Notes: a model not told the origin generated them from the sequence alone. A stretch of DNA of 64,000 bases from an uncultured Pseudomonadales bacterium (GCA_943788445.1 CALSQH010000003.1:310001-374000), one strand, 5' to 3'. Counted from the first letter of the stretch, positions 36,738 through 47,766 are shown. A program made the numbers and translations.

Positions 36738-36923
36738 CTAAATAAAGCCTGAATTTTTACCAATCAGCCAACTGACACCACCGAGAATGGCCACCACAGC
36801 CCAGAGTACTGCAAGCAGTCTCAAAGGGCGGAAGGGTTTGCGCTCTGTACGGTTATAACCGCTGTTGATTACCGAACGGACGCGCTCCTGATCGGCTTCG
36901 GATAATTTATTTTCTTCGCTCAT
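36738..36923 (-). CDS. DUF3094 family small membrane protein
   Basis: The 61-aa protein has a polar N-terminus (LSEADQERVRSVIN), the conserved RKPFRPLRLL stretch and one TM helix. This layout matches DUF3094, found in Pseudomonas and relatives; function unknown. It lies 24 nt after bioD. Confidence 0.75.
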   Translation of the reverse strand: MSEENKLSEADQERVRSVINSGYNRTERKPFRPLRLLAVLWAVVAILGGVSWLIGKNSGFI

Positions 36924-36947
36924 GTTAAATTCTCTACTTAACGAGTT

Positions 36948-37628
36948 CTATAGCTCTGGAACCGTCAGATAACTGGCTACCTGTTGCGGCGACAAATCTT
37001 CAAGCTTCGGCACAACGCCCAAACAGGGTTCGGCAATACGTTGTTTTAGTGTATCAATATTTTCTTCAAGGCGCGGCATATCTGGCTCAATAATATTCGC
37101 TACCCAACCAGCAATTTTCAAACCGTCGCGACGAATCGCTTCGACAGACAATAGTGCATGGTTAAGACAACCGAGACGCATTCCCACTACGAGTATTACG
37201 GCGCAATTGAGTTCGCAGGCCACATCGGCAAGGGTTTCTCGCTCATTAATGGGCACCCGCCAACCGCCGGCACCCTCTAGCACGACAATATCTACTGGAA
37301 GCAACGACAAACCGCGGCAGAATCCGGTCAGACGCGATGCTGTTAGCCGCTTGCCCGCTTCATTGGCGGCAATATGTGGTGCAATGGCCGGTACTAAGGC
37401 GACCGGATTAATCTGCTGATAGGACAATGCATGGCTGGCCGCGGCCTGCAACTGCAGAGCATCGCTGTTGGTCATGCCCTGTTCGGTTTCTTCACAGCCT
37501 GCGGCTATAGGCTTGATCGCAGCGGTGCGCAGACCGGCCTGATTGGCGGCGGCCAGAAATCCGGTGGCGATCACTGTTTTGCCGACATCGGTATCTGTTC
37601 CGGTAATAAATAACCAATTTTTGGCCAT
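36948..37628 (-). CDS. bioD: Dethiobiotin synthetase BioD
   Basis: The 226-aa protein has the P-loop GTDTDVGKT at residues 10-18, KPIAAGCE and VLEGAGGWRVP. It carboxylates 7,8-diaminopelargonic acid to dethiobiotin using ATP. It is the last gene of the biotin operon. No bioA is in the window, so it must be elsewhere. Confidence 0.95.
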   Translation of the reverse strand: MAKNWLFITGTDTDVGKTVIATGFLAAANQAGLRTAAIKPIAAGCEETEQGMTNSDALQLQAAASHALSYQQINPVALVPAIAPHIAANEAGKRLTASRLTGFCRGLSLLPVDIVVLEGAGGWRVPINERETLADVACELNCAVILVVGMRLGCLNHALLSVEAIRRDGLKIAGWVANIIEPDMPRLEENIDTLKQRIAEPCLGVVPKLEDLSPQQVASYLTVPEL

Positions 37629-37668
37629 AATTATTTCTCTGCTTATTTACGGACTGTATTTACAGGCC

Positions 37669-39255
37669 CTATTTACAAGCTGTGCAGCTGATAATTTCCC
37701 AAGTAGCCGGGAAACGTCCATCCGCCTGTCGATAGCCATCATAGGCTGCATACAATGCCTGTAAATGCTGCTTGCCGGTTAATGTGGTCTGCTTGCCCGC
37801 GTTATTGTTGTGCGCGCCGACATCTTTCAATTCCATCAATAATTCTCGTACGGACTGATGCTGCTGAATAATATTCTCGCTTTGCAGTTCAACCTGACTA
37901 AAACCAGCATTCTGCAATGCGCTCTGCCAATCCAATAAACTATTGAAGCGATTAACATGCACCCTGCCATCGACTTGTTGCCAAGCACTGCGCAATTCAG
38001 TGAGGGTTTCTGGCCCCGGAACGGCAAAACACAGCTGTGCCTGCGGCTTTAAAACCCGATACAGCTGCGAGGCAAGTTGCTCGATATTTTCACACCACTG
38101 CAGGGCAAAGTTAGAGAAGATTAGTGACTGAGAATTATCCTCAAAGGGGAGATCCTCAGCATCGGCACAGAGCCAGTTGCCCTGGGGATACTGAGTCGCC
38201 GCATAGCTGAGCATCGCTGATGAAATATCGACGCCGATTATCTCTGCTTTGGGGTACTGCTTTTGTAATTGCGGGCAGTGATATCCTGTACCGCAGCCCA
38301 AATCGATAACGGTGGTAACACTGTTATCCGAGTCCTCTCGGTTTAAATTGGACAATAATTGTTCGCCAATTTTATGTTGTAAGACTGCGGCGCTGTCGTA
38401 GCGGGATGCGGCGCGTCCAAAGGATTCGGCAACCTTGGTTTTATCTAGTCTGTACTGCTGAGGTTGCAAAAAACTGTTGATCAGTCTGTGTACTTCATCG
38501 GCGCGGCTCAGATGCGGTAGATGCCCAGCATCTTCAATAACAGCGATCTCAACTAGGCTGTTTAAATCTCTAAATCTGTCGGTACAGGCAACCGGTACCA
38601 ATGCATCTTGCTCGCCAAAAATTGCCAAGGTTGGGCAATTTAACCCTGTAATAGCAGTTTGATTATCTATCTCACCGAGAAGCTTTAATAATGCGCCGCC
38701 ACTCTCAGCATGCAGTTCACCGGTCATGCCGCGCAACTGACGTATCAGCTGTCGCTGCTGGCTATCACCCTGAGTCTGTAGACCGCAAAAACGCTTGAGG
38801 CAGTCTTGATTGTTTTCTTCCCAAGAGGCGGTAAAACCACGGTATTGTTCTGCGGGCATGGCTTGAGAATTATTATTGCCAGTAACAAAACTGAGATTAC
38901 TGGAAAGGGTCATTAGCCCTTCTACTCTCTCTGGATGCTGTGCCGCAAAGGCGCAACTTAGCATGCCACCCAGGGAGAGGCCGAGTAGATAACAGCGCTC
39001 GGGCAATACCTCAGCCATCCATTCCATAAGGCTCGCTTGAGAATAATCCTCAAGTGCCGGAGATTGCGCGAAACCGGGTAAATCGAGAGTTAGAATATCG
39101 GCAGTCTGGCTGAGCTGTTGCGGCAGTGATTGCCATATCTGACTATCGACGCCCCAGCCGTGTATTAACACTATTGGCTGTGTATAGAGACGTATTCCAG
39201 TGCAGGGATAGTCCGTCAACAAAACCTTAGGGGTCATCACAGCAGCGGTGTTCAT
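37669..39255 (-). CDS. bioC: BioH-BioC fusion: pimeloyl-ACP methyl ester esterase + malonyl-ACP methyltransferase
   Basis: One 528-aa frame joins two biotin enzymes. Residues ~1-260 are an alpha/beta hydrolase like BioH (IHGWGVDSQIWQ; nucleophile GLSLGGML; acid FGEQDALVP; His EDAGHLPHL). Residues ~270-528 are a SAM methyltransferase like BioC (VAESFGRAASRYD; SAM loop IDLGCGTGYHCPQL). BioC methylates malonyl-ACP to start pimelate synthesis on the fatty-acid machinery, and BioH removes the methyl at the end. There is no stop or restart between the domains. The stop of bioF overlaps its ATG by one base. Confidence 0.92.
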   Translation of the reverse strand: MNTAAVMTPKVLLTDYPCTGIRLYTQPIVLIHGWGVDSQIWQSLPQQLSQTADILTLDLPGFAQSPALEDYSQASLMEWMAEVLPERCYLLGLSLGGMLSCAFAAQHPERVEGLMTLSSNLSFVTGNNNSQAMPAEQYRGFTASWEENNQDCLKRFCGLQTQGDSQQRQLIRQLRGMTGELHAESGGALLKLLGEIDNQTAITGLNCPTLAIFGEQDALVPVACTDRFRDLNSLVEIAVIEDAGHLPHLSRADEVHRLINSFLQPQQYRLDKTKVAESFGRAASRYDSAAVLQHKIGEQLLSNLNREDSDNSVTTVIDLGCGTGYHCPQLQKQYPKAEIIGVDISSAMLSYAATQYPQGNWLCADAEDLPFEDNSQSLIFSNFALQWCENIEQLASQLYRVLKPQAQLCFAVPGPETLTELRSAWQQVDGRVHVNRFNSLLDWQSALQNAGFSQVELQSENIIQQHQSVRELLMELKDVGAHNNNAGKQTTLTGKQHLQALYAAYDGYRQADGRFPATWEIISCTACK

Positions 39256-40442
39256 TAATTAGGGCCTGTTCGAGAAGAGCTTAGTCCACAGCTATCTAAC
39301 GCTGATAACAACCGCTCGACCTGCTCTTCGCTATGGTCTGCCGTGAAAGTAATACGCAATCGACCACTGCCAACCGGAACTGTGGGTGGACGTATAGCAC
39401 CAACCAGAAAGCCCTGCTCGCGCAATGCAAGACTGACCTGCATAACCTTTTGATCATCATTAATTAACACCGGCTGAATAGGTGTTGATGAATCCATCAA
39501 CGGCACACCGATCTGTTCTGCACCCTGACGAAACTGGGCGACCAGCTTGATCAATTTTTCCCGACGCCAGGTTTCCTCACGTAGAATTTTTAGGCTGGCC
39601 AAAGTCGCCGCTGCAATCGCTGGAGGCATGGCGGTGGTGTAAATATAACTGCGTGAAAATTGAATAAGGGTTTCAATCAATGCTTCACTGCCAGCGACAA
39701 ATGCGCCAAAGGTGCCGAAGCTTTTCCCCAGAGTCCCCACCAACACCGGTACCTGTTCAGGGCTCAAATTTAACGCTTCAACCAAACCGCCACCCTGATT
39801 TCCAAGTACGCCAAAACCGTGGGCATCATCGACCATTAGCCAGGCATTATTTTTCTCAGCGAGAGTGCTGATCTCTTTAAGAGGTGCCAGATCGCCGTCC
39901 ATACTAAAGACACCATCGGTGACGATAAGCTTGCGGGCTGCATTGGATTGTTCAAGACGCTGCTGCAAATTACCGAGGTCAGCGTGTTTGTAACGCTGTG
40001 AGGTAGCTCGAGAGAGATGGCCGCCATCAAGTAATGATGCGTGATTTAACTGATCTTGCAACACCAGATCATGGCGTCCAACCAGCGCATTAATGGCGCC
40101 CATATTGGCCATATACCCAGTGGAATATAGGAGTGCTCGTGGCCGACCGGTAAAGTCGGCAAGTTGCTGCTCTAGCGCTTGGTGAACCTCAGAGTGACCG
40201 CTAATAAGATGCGAGGCACCGCTGCCGGTACCGTATTGGTCGGCGGCTTTTTTGAGCGCATGACTAATCTCGGGGTGACCGGCAAGACCTAGATAGTCAT
40301 TACTGCAAAAGTTAACCAGTGATTGGCCATCAACTTTGAGGGTTGATGAACAGCCGGAGGCGACGTTGAGCCGCGTTCTATACAGGTGCTCAGAGCGACG
40401 CTGATCCAGCTGCGCTTGAAGTAGCGCGTCCATAGACTTCAC
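39255..40442 (-). CDS. bioF: 8-amino-7-oxononanoate synthase BioF
   Basis: The 395-aa protein has AONS motifs [28 protein letters not shown] and the PLP lysine in GTLGKSFG. It condenses pimeloyl-ACP with L-Ala. It is the second gene of the operon, 8 nt after bioB. Confidence 0.96.
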   Translation of the reverse strand: MKSMDALLQAQLDQRRSEHLYRTRLNVASGCSSTLKVDGQSLVNFCSNDYLGLAGHPEISHALKKAADQYGTGSGASHLISGHSEVHQALEQQLADFTGRPRALLYSTGYMANMGAINALVGRHDLVLQDQLNHASLLDGGHLSRATSQRYKHADLGNLQQRLEQSNAARKLIVTDGVFSMDGDLAPLKEISTLAEKNNAWLMVDDAHGFGVLGNQGGGLVEALNLSPEQVPVLVGTLGKSFGTFGAFVAGSEALIETLIQFSRSYIYTTAMPPAIAAATLASLKILREETWRREKLIKLVAQFRQGAEQIGVPLMDSSTPIQPVLINDDQKVMQVSLALREQGFLVGAIRPPTVPVGSGRLRITFTADHSEEQVERLLSALDSCGLSSSRTGPN

Positions 40443-40450
40443 GGGTCTGG

Positions 40451-41512
40451 TTAGCCTGCTCGATAAAACAGTAGGTCGGTTTTTGACTCGGCAATCACCT
40501 GATGTAAATCGGCTTCCTGCTCTTCACTGTTTTTATCGACCTGATATTCCTCAGGCTTGATTCCCAAACGCTCAAACAACTGCATATCGCTATTGGCTTT
40601 AGGATTTGGCGTGGTGAGTAACTTATCGCAGTAGAAAATCGAGTTGGCACCAGCCATAAAGGCCATCGCCTGCATCTGTTCATTCATCTCTTCTCGACCT
40701 GCAGATAGGCGCACATAAGACTTGGGCATCATCAGACGCGCTACAGCAATAGTGCGGATAAATTCAAAGGGATCAAGATCTTCCTCACTGGCCATGGGTG
40801 TGCCGGCCACTTTTACCAGCATATTGATGGGCACAGATTCTGGATGGTGGGGCAAGTTGGCCAGCTCCATTAACAAACCGGCGCGATCTTTCTGCTCTTC
40901 ACCCATACCGACAATACCGCCAGCGCAGACTTTCATGCCCGAGTTGCGAACATTGGCGAGAGTATTTAGACGATCCTGATAGGTTCTGGTGGTGATCACT
41001 TCACCGTAGAATTCTTTGGAGGTATCGAGATTGTGGTTGTAATAATCGAGTCCGGCATCAGCGAGCTTTCCAGACTGTTCTTCACTGAGCATACCCAAAG
41101 TCATGCAGGTCTCTAAACCCAGCGCTTTTACTTCGCGAATCATATGCGCGACGGCGGGAATATCGCGGTCGTGGGGTGAGCGCCATGCAGCGCCCATGCA
41201 AAAGCGGCTTGAACCACTGGCTTTGGCTACTTTGGCGGCTTCGATAACGGTTTCGATTTCCAGCAGCTTTTCTTTTTCCAGTCCGGTGTCATACCTTGCG
41301 CTCTGCGGGCAGTATTTGCAGTCTTCTGGGCAGGCGCCGGTTTTAATCGACAGCAATGTACTGAGCTGCACACTGTTGGGATTGAAGTGACGGCGATGCA
41401 TGACCTGTGCATCAAATAGCAGGTCATTAAAAGGTTGATTGAACATCGCAAGGACTTCGTCGCGGGTCCAGTCGTGGCGGATTGAATTTTGTTCTTGGAC
41501 TGCCATTATCAT
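40451..41512 (-). CDS. bioB: Biotin synthase BioB
   Basis: The 353-aa radical-SAM protein has the CxxxCxxC cluster in [13 protein letters not shown] and later conserved blocks [18 protein letters not shown] and RLSAGREEM with the Arg ligand of the second cluster. It inserts sulfur into dethiobiotin. First gene of the biotin operon; the start lies ~47 nt downstream of the promoter/operator below. A second ATG two codons later (MAVQEQ) is equally possible. Confidence 0.97.
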   Translation of the reverse strand: MIMAVQEQNSIRHDWTRDEVLAMFNQPFNDLLFDAQVMHRRHFNPNSVQLSTLLSIKTGACPEDCKYCPQSARYDTGLEKEKLLEIETVIEAAKVAKASGSSRFCMGAAWRSPHDRDIPAVAHMIREVKALGLETCMTLGMLSEEQSGKLADAGLDYYNHNLDTSKEFYGEVITTRTYQDRLNTLANVRNSGMKVCAGGIVGMGEEQKDRAGLLMELANLPHHPESVPINMLVKVAGTPMASEEDLDPFEFIRTIAVARLMMPKSYVRLSAGREEMNEQMQAMAFMAGANSIFYCDKLLTTPNPKANSDMQLFERLGIKPEEYQVDKNSEEQEADLHQVIAESKTDLLFYRAG

Positions 41513-41558
41513 GCTCCTGCCCTGCGCTTTGAGGGCGGTATTTTATTCAGATGGGGCT

Positions 41559-41613
41559 ATGATAGGGCGGAGGAATTCACTGTCAACCATATTTAGGTTT
41601 TTTGGTTAACAGT
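41559..41613 (-). promoter_or_regulatory. Biotin operon promoter overlapping a BirA-type operator
   Basis: On the minus strand TTGACA (41586-41581), a 16-nt spacer and TATCAT (41564-41559) form a sigma-70 promoter. Over its -35 lies an inverted repeat with 10-bp arms: ACTGTCAACC (41579-41588) and GGTTAACAGT (41604-41613), 15-nt spacer. This matches the BirA operator form (TTGTNAACC-N15-GGTTNACAA) in arm sequence and spacing. Biotinyl-AMP-bound BirA would block polymerase here. Confidence 0.8.
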
Positions 41614-41656
41614 AGAGGTTGTTGTCTCGAACGCATTTGAGAGATCTCTGGAACTG

Positions 41657-41755
41657 GCGGGAGATCCCTCGTCGCTAACGCTCTGTCGGGATGACATATT
41701 AAAGCGCTCTATCGGGGTGACGTATTAAAGCGCTCTGTCGGGATGACATTTTGAG
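41657..41755. repeat. Dispersed repeat, copy B, with 26-bp tandem amplification
   Basis: The core shared with 28463-28501 begins GCGGGAGATCCCTCGTC. It continues as 2.9 copies of a 26-bp unit starting CGCTCTGTCGGGATGACA at 41679, 41705 and 41731. It lies just past the thrC stop, in the bioB-thrC gap. Confidence 0.8.
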
Positions 41756-43153
41756 TTAGGCAGTAATATGATCCACAATAAACTGCTGCACTGCATTCTG
41801 ATCATTATCCAAAACGCTGTAACGCTCATCACGCTCAAACAGATCTGCCATATGGGTCGGCAGCTCAGGATCATTGGGATAGCCCGCTTCCCTGACCGCA
41901 TCCGGAAACTTCGCCGGGTGTGCAGTAGCCAGAGTAACCATCGGCGTCTCCAGATTGGCGCGACAGTGGCGAGCAGCATCCAGACCAATTGCCGTGTGCG
42001 GGTCCATAAGATAATCGCTGTCTTTATAGACCGAGCTAATCATCTCAAGCATACCCTTATTATCGCAGCGATAGCTGGAGAATAATTTGCGCGCTTCAAC
42101 CAATGCAGAATCACTCAGTTGCATATGCCCTGCTTTGGCATCTTTCATTAGATCTGCAATAGCAGCGCCATCGCGGTCGTAAAGATCAAAAAGCAAACGC
42201 TCAAAGTTACTTGAGATCATAATATCCATACTCGGTGCCAGACTCTGCTCGAGGGGACGGGTGCTGTGATCATTGTCGCTAATACAGCGATGTAAAATAT
42301 CATTCTGGTTGGTCGCAATAACCAACTGCTCGATAGGTAATCCCATCTTGTGGGCCAGATAACCGGCAAAGATATCGCCGAAGTTTCCTGTCGGAACCGA
42401 AAAGGAAACTTTGCGCTGAGGGCCACCCAATGACAGTGACGCCCAAAAATAGTAGACGATCTGAGCCATAATTCGCGCCCAGTTTATCGAGTTAACCGCG
42501 GCTAACTGACGTCCTTCGGGCAGGAATGACTGGTCTGCAAAACTCGCCTTAACCATATTTTGACAGTCATCAAAGTTACCGTGCATGGCAATATTGTGAA
42601 TATTATCGCCGGCAACAGTGGTCATCTGACGACGCTGAACTTCCGAGACTCGATTGTGTGGATGGAGAATAAAGATATCGATATTCTCGCAGCGACGACA
42701 GCCTTCAATAGCTGCTGATCCGGTGTCGCCAGAAGTGGCGCCCATAATCACAACTTTTTGATTGCGCTTTTGCAAAATATAGTCGAGCAGATTGCCCAAA
42801 AATTGCAGCGCAAAATCTTTAAAGGCTAATGTTGGGCCGTGAAACAGCTCCATAATCCATTCGTTGTGACCGGTCTGAATCAGCGGCGCTATTCCGCCGT
42901 GACGGAAGGTCGAGTAGGACTTATCAATTAACTGTTTGAGATCAGCTTGGGGAATCGCACCATCGACAAAGGGGGTGATAATCTTTAAGGCCAGATCCTG
43001 ATAGGACAGGCCTGCCCATGAAGCAATTTCTTCAGGGCTAAATTTCGGCAATTCCTGAGGCACATAGAGGCCACCGTCTGGCGCTAGACCGGTTAGTACA
43101 ACGTCTTCGAAATTCTGTGGCTCGCCGCCGCCTCTGGTGCTGATATATTTCAT
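41756..43153 (-). CDS. thrC: Threonine synthase ThrC
   Basis: The 465-aa protein has the PLP lysine in TLAFKDFALQF, the phosphate-binding loop ATSGDTGSAA and the VPTGNFGD block of type-2 threonine synthases. It converts O-phosphohomoserine to threonine. Its ATG directly abuts the hom stop (no gap), so the two are one transcript. No thrB is in the window. Confidence 0.97.
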   Translation of the reverse strand: MKYISTRGGGEPQNFEDVVLTGLAPDGGLYVPQELPKFSPEEIASWAGLSYQDLALKIITPFVDGAIPQADLKQLIDKSYSTFRHGGIAPLIQTGHNEWIMELFHGPTLAFKDFALQFLGNLLDYILQKRNQKVVIMGATSGDTGSAAIEGCRRCENIDIFILHPHNRVSEVQRRQMTTVAGDNIHNIAMHGNFDDCQNMVKASFADQSFLPEGRQLAAVNSINWARIMAQIVYYFWASLSLGGPQRKVSFSVPTGNFGDIFAGYLAHKMGLPIEQLVIATNQNDILHRCISDNDHSTRPLEQSLAPSMDIMISSNFERLLFDLYDRDGAAIADLMKDAKAGHMQLSDSALVEARKLFSSYRCDNKGMLEMISSVYKDSDYLMDPHTAIGLDAARHCRANLETPMVTLATAHPAKFPDAVREAGYPNDPELPTHMADLFERDERYSVLDNDQNAVQQFIVDHITA

Positions 43154-44461
43154 TTACTGGTCCAAATGTTCGACGCGGATAAAGCTTACTTTGCCGCGCA
43201 CAGTTTCAAGTTGCTCAATATTTTCAACCGCTGCATCCAATGATTTTTCATGGGTGACATTGGTCAGGATAATAACATCGACGTACTCTTCAGTAGCCGG
43301 CTGCTCTTTCTGAATAATGGCCTCAATACTAATGCCAGTATCGGCCATAATCTTGGTGATATTGGATAGCACGCCCGGCTTATCCAAGGCAGAAAAACGC
43401 ATATAGAAACTGGTTTCGATATCTTGAATATCAAGAACCGTACGTTCTTCAACGGCATCAATTTTAACACCTAGAGCAGGAACCCAGCTATCTGGATTGC
43501 TGTCCATGGTGCGCGCCACATCAATAATATCAGCTACTACAGAGGATGCAGTTGGCTCTGCTCCTGCGCCAGGGCCATAAAATAAAGTTGTTCCAACGGC
43601 ATCGGCACTGACCATCACGGCATTTAATACGTCGTCAACACCGGCAATCAAACAGCTTTTCGGTACTAGCGTTGGGTGAACGCGAATTTCGACACCCTGC
43701 TCAGTTTGACGAGCAATACCCAAATGCTTGACGGCATAGCCGAGTTCACGCGCATAGGAGACATCCTGCGGCTGCAACTGAGTAATGCCGTCGGTAAAGA
43801 TTTTTTTGGTATCCAGCGGCATCGAAAACGCTATCGAGGCGAGAATAACCAATTTATGCGCCGCATCAATTCCCTCAACATCAAAGGTTGGATCTGCTTC
43901 GGCATAGCCTTTTTCTTGCGCTTCAGTTAGAACATCCGCAAATTCACGACCTTTGCTGTCCATTTCTGAAAGAATAAAATTTGTTGTGCCATTAATAATC
44001 CCAGCAATCCAGTTCACCCGATTGCCCGACAAGCCTTCGCGCAGACCTTTAATAATGGGTATACCACCGGCGACAGCCGCTTCATAGGCAACAATTAGAT
44101 TGTGCGACTCGGCATAGGCAAAAATTTCCATGCCGTGCTCTGCTATCAACGCTTTATTGGCAGTGACTACATGCTTGCCATTTTCTAAGGCGGTCATCAC
44201 CAGATCTCGGGCAATGGTTGTTCCGCCGATCAACTCGACAACAATATCTATATCGGGATTTTTTGCGACATCAAAAATATCGCGCGAGACATTTAAAGAG
44301 GATGTATCGCAATTAGGATTATCGCGACGGGCGCCAACCTGTGAAACAACGATTTCGCAGTTTGACCGTGGGTTAATTAACTGTGCGTTTCTCTGCAGAA
44401 GATTGATAGTACCAGAGCCAACCGTGCCCAACCCGCAAATGCCAACTTTTACCAATCTCAA
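43154..44461 (-). CDS. hom: Homoserine dehydrogenase
   Basis: The 435-aa monofunctional enzyme has the NAD(P) loop GICGLGTVGSGT, the NKALIAEHG substrate block, GIINGTTNFIL and a C-terminal ACT domain (~350-430; FSALDKPGVLSNITKIMADT), which implies feedback inhibition by threonine. It reduces aspartate semialdehyde to homoserine. Confidence 0.97.
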   Translation of the reverse strand: MRLVKVGICGLGTVGSGTINLLQRNAQLINPRSNCEIVVSQVGARRDNPNCDTSSLNVSRDIFDVAKNPDIDIVVELIGGTTIARDLVMTALENGKHVVTANKALIAEHGMEIFAYAESHNLIVAYEAAVAGGIPIIKGLREGLSGNRVNWIAGIINGTTNFILSEMDSKGREFADVLTEAQEKGYAEADPTFDVEGIDAAHKLVILASIAFSMPLDTKKIFTDGITQLQPQDVSYARELGYAVKHLGIARQTEQGVEIRVHPTLVPKSCLIAGVDDVLNAVMVSADAVGTTLFYGPGAGAEPTASSVVADIIDVARTMDSNPDSWVPALGVKIDAVEERTVLDIQDIETSFYMRFSALDKPGVLSNITKIMADTGISIEAIIQKEQPATEEYVDVIILTNVTHEKSLDAAVENIEQLETVRGKVSFIRVEHLDQ

Positions 44462-44530
44462 CGTATTTCCCCGAATTAACTCTATGTAAAAAGTTTGTGT
44501 GAATAATCTATGTAAATAAAATGACGAGCA

Positions 44531-44559
44531 ACATTAAATGCCTGACTCTCCCCTGTCAA
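44531..44559 (-). promoter_or_regulatory. Sigma-70 promoter candidate for hom-thrC
   Basis: On the minus strand TTGACA (44559-44554), a 17-nt spacer and TAATGT (44536-44531), ~70 nt before the hom ATG. No thr-attenuator-type leader peptide was found in the short leader. Confidence 0.55.
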
Positions 44560-44616
44560 TGAAAGGAGCGTCAAGAGTGCCTAATGCTGCGTTATTATAA
44601 CGCTAGAATGGTTTAA

Positions 44617-45393
44617 TCAGTTAGATTGAACACCCAAGCCAAGGAGTTGGGCGAAATCAGCGGCAGTTCGGTAACCGGGATGCAGGGTTCCATCCATCAA
44701 AACGATGGCTGGTGTTCCATTGACACCGATTGATCCGCCCAGAGCAAAGTGCTCGGCGACAGGATTATCTTCACAGATTGAGATATTGCTCTCTTTGCCA
44801 TTTTTAAAATTGGTCAGTGCTTTATTTGGATCATCCGCACACCAAGCTGTAGCAATTTTTAGGTAGGATTCAGATTCCAATCCGGCACGGGGATAAGCTA
44901 GGTAACGAACCTCAACACCCATAGCATTTAGCATTGGAACTTCTTTGTGCAATTTACGACAGTAACCACAATCAATATCCGTAAATACATTCACGATCGC
45001 CTTGCTCTCACCTTCAGGCTTGAAAATAATCATGTCATCGGTATTGTAGGTGGTGAATATTTGACGTCGCACAGCGGCCATGCGAATTTCTTTAATATCA
45101 ATAAACTCAGTTGGGGTGATCTGATAGAGATTGCCATCAATAAAATGACTGCCATCTTTAGCGACAAATAGTATCGGGCCACCATCAACCTGAACCTCAT
45201 ACACACCCGGCATCGAAGATTCACCCAAGACCGAGAACGCAAGGTCGGGTCTTACCGCAGCAAGCTTTTTCTCAATAGTCGTGTAGACGACATTTTTAGG
45301 CGTTTCTTTTTCAGGGGCGGCCACAGCTAATGCCGATATAAACGCGCAACTAACTACAAAAGCAAAGGTTGATCGAAGTATTGAATAAGCCAA
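44617..45393 (-). CDS. dsbC: Thiol:disulfide interchange protein DsbC
   Basis: The 258-aa protein has a signal peptide (~25 residues, ending AVAA), an N-terminal dimerisation domain and a thioredoxin-like domain with the CGYC active site at 142-145 and the cis-Pro loop VNGTPAIV. It is a periplasmic disulfide isomerase. Two further Cys (WCADD, SICED) form the conserved structural disulfide. Order dsbC-hom-thrC is the usual gammaproteobacterial one. Confidence 0.95.
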   Translation of the reverse strand: MAYSILRSTFAFVVSCAFISALAVAAPEKETPKNVVYTTIEKKLAAVRPDLAFSVLGESSMPGVYEVQVDGGPILFVAKDGSHFIDGNLYQITPTEFIDIKEIRMAAVRRQIFTTYNTDDMIIFKPEGESKAIVNVFTDIDCGYCRKLHKEVPMLNAMGVEVRYLAYPRAGLESESYLKIATAWCADDPNKALTNFKNGKESNISICEDNPVAEHFALGGSIGVNGTPAIVLMDGTLHPGYRTAADFAQLLGLGVQSN

Positions 45394-45541
45394 GGTGCCA
45401 TCCTAAATAGTTTAAGAGAGTATTGAGTGGGAAGTTGGAGTATAAAACTTTGCGCGGGTTCCTAACAGTCTAAAACTCACTATTAAAAACGTTATTATCA
45501 ATGAAAGACATTCCATTGCCTTCCTATTGTATAAGTACTAC

Positions 45542-45967
<426 letters not shown>

Positions 45968-46022
45968 TTAAAACTATTCCGACAACTTATTACAGACCTT
46001 TTAATACTCATAAATAGCAGAC

Positions 46023-46058
46023 AAAAAAAACCGGGGCCCCTGTAAAAGGAGACCCCGG
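46023..46058 (-). terminator. Rho-independent terminator after amt
   Basis: On the minus strand CCGGGG (46058-46053) pairs with CCCCGG (46036-46031), with partial inner pairing of TCTCC and the GGGG run, followed by eight T (46030-46023). It lies 34 nt past the amt stop and separates it from glnK copy 1. Confidence 0.88.
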
Positions 46059-46091
46059 AAGGATGTTACTAGATGTTTCGAAAGGCAATTA

Positions 46092-47342
46092 CTAGTTGTT
46101 AGTAAACTCAGGGTAAGCTTCGATACCGCATTCAGAGACATCAACGCCTTCGAATTCAGCTTCTTCGCTAACGCGAATACCAACAACCATTTTGATGATG
46201 TACCAAGCGATAAAGCTAGTGACAAAAGTCCAAGCAAAGATCACTGCGATACCCGTCAACTGACCAACCAGTGTTGCACTGTCGTTACCCGAGAAACATA
46301 CTGCGAGCAGACCCCAGATACCTACAACACCGTGAACAGAGATTGCGCCAACAGGATCATCAATCTTGATCTTGTCCATCAGAGTCACAGACAGAACAAC
46401 GATAACACCACCGATGGCACCCACTAGAGTAGCTGCACCGCCAGTCCAGTTAAGAGGCTCTGCAGTAATAGCAACCAGACCTGCCAATGCGCCGTTAACA
46501 GCCATAGTCAAATCAGCTTTACCGAACAATAATTGAGCCAGTACAAGTGCTGCAATCAAACCACCGCAAGCTGCTGCGTTAGTGTTAACAAACACATCAG
46601 ATACTGCGTTAGCTTCAGCAATGTTAGAAACCATCAACTCAGAACCGCCGTTGAATCCGAACCAACCCATCCAAAGGATGAACATACCAATTGCCGCTAA
46701 AGGCATATTGGCACCTGGAATCGCATTAACTTTTCCGTCTGCACTGTACTTGCCTTTACGAGCGCCAAGCAGCAGTACACCAGACAGTGCAGCAGTAGCA
46801 CCACAGAGGTGAACAACACCAGAACCTGCGAAATCTTGGAAACCAGCAACGTCAAGGAAACCGCCGCCCCACTTCCACATACCCTGTAGTGGGTATATAA
46901 AGCCAGTCATGACGATGGCGAATGCGAGGAAAGACCAAAGCTTCATACGCTCAGCAACAGCACCAGATACGATAGACATTGCAGTTGCAACGAACACTAC
47001 CTGGAAGAAGAAGTCAGATGCGCCTGAGTAGTAAGTATCACCACCGCTAGCCAGTACTTCTTCAGTAGTTGCATTACCAATAATGTTGCCGAACCACTGA
47101 TCAGGCAATATACCGCCAGCACTTCCGCCGTACATAATGGCATAGCCCATTACCATGTACATGCAGCAAGAAACTGCAAACAGAGCAACGTTTTTAGTAA
47201 GGATTTCTGTTGTGTTCTTAGAGCGAACAAGACCAGCTTCAAGCATCGAGAAACCAGCTGCCATCCACATTACGAGCACACCAGACATCAAGAAATAGAA
47301 TGTGTCTAGTGCGTATTTGACTTCAATTATATCGGAATTCAT
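46092..47342 (-). CDS. amt: Ammonium transporter Amt
   Basis: The 416-aa protein has 11 predicted TM helices. The twin pore His are in GSGVVHLCGA and ISVHGVVGIWG, with FGFNGGS and the Amt C-terminal tail (ECGIEAYPEF) that binds GlnK. Here the N-terminus has no long signal peptide. It follows glnK copy 2 by 14 nt; GlnK closes the channel when nitrogen is ample. Confidence 0.96.
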   Translation of the reverse strand: MNSDIIEVKYALDTFYFLMSGVLVMWMAAGFSMLEAGLVRSKNTTEILTKNVALFAVSCCMYMVMGYAIMYGGSAGGILPDQWFGNIIGNATTEEVLASGGDTYYSGASDFFFQVVFVATAMSIVSGAVAERMKLWSFLAFAIVMTGFIYPLQGMWKWGGGFLDVAGFQDFAGSGVVHLCGATAALSGVLLLGARKGKYSADGKVNAIPGANMPLAAIGMFILWMGWFGFNGGSELMVSNIAEANAVSDVFVNTNAAACGGLIAALVLAQLLFGKADLTMAVNGALAGLVAITAEPLNWTGGAATLVGAIGGVIVVLSVTLMDKIKIDDPVGAISVHGVVGIWGLLAVCFSGNDSATLVGQLTGIAVIFAWTFVTSFIAWYIIKMVVGIRVSEEAEFEGVDVSECGIEAYPEFTNN

Positions 47343-47356
47343 TTTTTTGTCTCCAG

Positions 47357-47755
<399 letters not shown>

Positions 47756-47766
47756 TTAATGCAAAA

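Noticed and set aside
44589..44603. GCGTTATTATAACGC palindrome as dsbC terminator
   Set aside because: The stem has a one-base loop and no T-run on the minus strand.
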